Assembly: GCF_027942865.1 (NCBI RefSeq)
Contig: NC_134525.1
Coordinates: 18,847,657 to 18,911,656 of the forward strand
Source of the DNA: Odontesthes bonariensis
Lineage: Eukaryota > Chordata > Actinopteri > Atheriniformes > Atherinopsidae
Length of the DNA stretch: 64,000 nt
Reading direction: 5' to 3'
The notes under the pieces are model-generated. The model searched no databases. It saw nothing but the letters and a program-made list of their open reading frames with translations, and was not told the origin of the DNA. Positions 62,360 through 64,000 of this stretch are shown here, piece by piece. Position 1 is the stretch's first letter; each line of letters starts with the position of its first letter. The position numbers and the translations under genes were made by a program.

Positions 62360-63819
62360 TTACAGTGGCTGGGAGCAGAAATCGGGCAGAACTTCCGCCA
62401 CTCTCCGGCTCAGCTTCTCCCGCCGCTCGTTCCTCACCCTTTCCCTGCGCAGCACACACGGAAGCCGCATCCAGGCCAAGAAACATCTATGTAGCAGCCG
62501 TCTGGGAAGCAAACAGATGGAAGGACAGACGGGAACAAAGCAAGTGAGCAATAACCAAATGGATTATAGGGACCTCTAGCTTGACAACACCTAATTAGTT
62601 TTCACATGTTATTTGGGGCTTGTTGGCAGTGGCAGCTGGGGTGCTGGTGGGAATTCACCCGTAGCCTGTGGTCATGTCCTGTCCAATCCAATTTTATTTA
62701 TAAAGCACTTTACAACAACCTCAGTTGAGCAAAGTGCATGTAGCAGACCTCACCTGAAAGCTGAAGTTTAAAAACAGTTAGTAGCATTGACAGTGAAATG
62801 ATACAGAAATCAAAATGGCCTTAAATACCTTAAAATACAACTAATTGATTAAATGAGCATAATCTGTAGGTTATATTATATAGAAAAAAAACAATTTCAG
62901 TGTAAGTCATTAAGACAAAACATTAATCAGGGTGTCAGTTTGTTTATCTTAACAACTGGATAAATGTTATTTACTAGAGAATTAACTTCAGAATGAAGGG
63001 AACATCTGAATTTTCACCTTGCCCCATCAAGTCAAAACTACAGCCACTGCCATGTGCAGTTTATATAAACTGGATTACATGTTTAAGTGTTAGATAATAC
63101 ATCTTTCACTGATTACCACCGATACACATGTCCAGTAATGTTTTTTTTTTTGTACACTTAATAGTAATCAATAGTTTGGCATTTCTTAGGGGACAATGGA
63201 AAATGGAAGTAACTCAACCTGCACTCGGAAGGGTGGGGGAGAGTGACTGCAAAAATATTTATCTTATTTTGAAACTATTTGTGGGGGGTAAAGACTTTGG
63301 TCTCGCTGAGTGAATCGAGCTAACGATGCCATAATATTTTGTAAGAAAAAATGTATTTGCTCAATATTTTACGAGAGAAGTTGATGATTTTTGACTGAGA
63401 GACACTCATTTAACTGCGTACTAATTTCAGCCAGATTTTACATCGATGTCTTAAAAGAAGCAAACTTTTCATAGAACAGCTCTTCAAAGTCTTTAAATTG
63501 AGTGAAAGTGTGTCTTGAATGCCTTCAAGACATTGTCATTTCTGAGCATTAAGCTCATGTTGCGTTTCACTGTCAAATTCAAAATAACACCTGCCACCGG
63601 GTCATATTACTTCAATATTCCTTCAGCCATACAGTGAACATATGGCGAATCGGCGGTAGCAGACCTGTTATTGTGCTCTTGAGCCAGCTCCTGACGGTCC
63701 CACTCCACCAGCCTCTCCTGGGTCACATGGTCCACTAACGCGAGCAGAAACCTCCTCAGAGTGTGTCTGCGGTAGAAACGCTCGGCCCGCTCTTCCTGAA
63801 TCATCCACATGTCCCTCAG
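62360..63819 (-). CDS. ccdc191: 3' end of a coiled-coil gene, probably ccdc191 (partial)
   Basis: Two exons join in phase 2 on the minus strand: 63819-63665 (acceptor TTTCAG, donor AACAG then gtctgc) and 62501-62360 (acceptor CTTCCCAG), ending in TAA. The peptide is highly charged and helical: LRDMWMIQEERAERFYRR, LVEWDRQELAQEHNNR, then RLLHRCFLAWMRLPCVLRRE and SRRVAEVLPDFCSQPL. The repeated bulky-Trp/Arg/Leu pattern is typical of ciliary coiled-coil proteins with IQ-like or SFI1-like helices. In human, CCDC191 (KIAA1407) lies on the opposite strand just after ZDHHC23, which fits exactly. I name it by position and style, not by residue-level recall, so the symbol is less sure than the gene. 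The upstream exons lie outside the window. Confidence 0.72.
62684..62790. repeat. Probable teleost interspersed repeat fragment
   Basis: CCAATTTTATTTATAAAGCACTTTA, shortened here to its pattern (TTTATTTATAAAGCACTTTA), followed by CAACAACCTCAGTTGAGCAA and AAGTGCATGTA, is a form I recognise as repeated in fish genomes, often derived from LINE or SINE tails. It lies in the intron between the two ccdc191-like exons. Confidence 0.5.
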
Positions 63820-64000
63820 CTGAAACAAAGTGCAGTCACTGAGAGATCAGGATGTTACGAGAGTGGGTCAGTGGTAAGTAGTAAACACTGCTTATTGGCA
63901 TTCGATCTAACTTCCAACAATACATTTCAGAATTTATTCAGAAAGGTTGTAATTTCAAATTTGTCAACATATAATTGTTTGAGATCGAGAACATGATTGA
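63820..64000. other. Window end, intron of the ccdc191-like gene
   Basis: No exon was recognised in these last 181 bases; this should be intron upstream of the exon ending at 63819. Confidence 0.5.

Overview
The window looks like a piece of a teleost fish chromosome. It holds six vertebrate genes plus the 3' end of a seventh, all split by GT-AG introns that are mostly short. Introns and spacers carry CA/GT microsatellites, LINE 3' ends and a decayed Tc1-like transposon. I found no bacterial, phage, CRISPR or operon features and no tRNA or rRNA gene. Gene models were joined by hand from splice sites, reading phase and family resemblance recalled from memory; no search was run.

Layout: (1) 4110-15686 (+) boc, a Hedgehog co-receptor with four Ig and three FN3 domains and one membrane span, 17 coding exons. 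(2) 17272-27971 (-) usf3, a bHLH protein with a very large coding exon and a Gln/His-rich stretch. (3) 30255-32503 (-) naa50, an N-terminal acetyltransferase. (4) 36272-40410 (+) atp6v1a, the catalytic A subunit of the V-ATPase. (5) 42521-51448 (+) gramd1c, an ER sterol-transfer protein. (6) 57298-61337 (+) zdhhc23, a DHHC palmitoyltransferase. (7) 62360-63819 (-) the last two exons of a gene that is probably ccdc191. Reading phase closes exactly at every junction I assigned. The joined proteins are 1045, 2328, 169, 617, 660 and 425 aa, close to the human lengths as I remember them.

The order and strands match human 3q13 (BOC, USF3, NAA50, ATP6V1A, GRAMD1C, ZDHHC23, CCDC191), but boc lies directly against usf3, where mammals as I recall have CFAP44, SPICE1 and SIDT1 in between. 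The genes are unrelated in function, so this is conserved synteny and not a working cluster. boc/usf3 and zdhhc23/ccdc191 are convergent, naa50/atp6v1a divergent, and usf3 starts just past the 3' end of naa50.

Most of the window is ordinary. The parts worth a second look are a 177-bp-period inverted repeat around an L2-like LINE end (53866-55490), a CpG-rich first-exon-like patch with an unassigned exon-like segment inside gramd1c (46040-46638), a GC-AG intron in atp6v1a, a D-x-V C-terminus on zdhhc23, an unusual N-terminus of boc, and the gene-order difference between boc and usf3.
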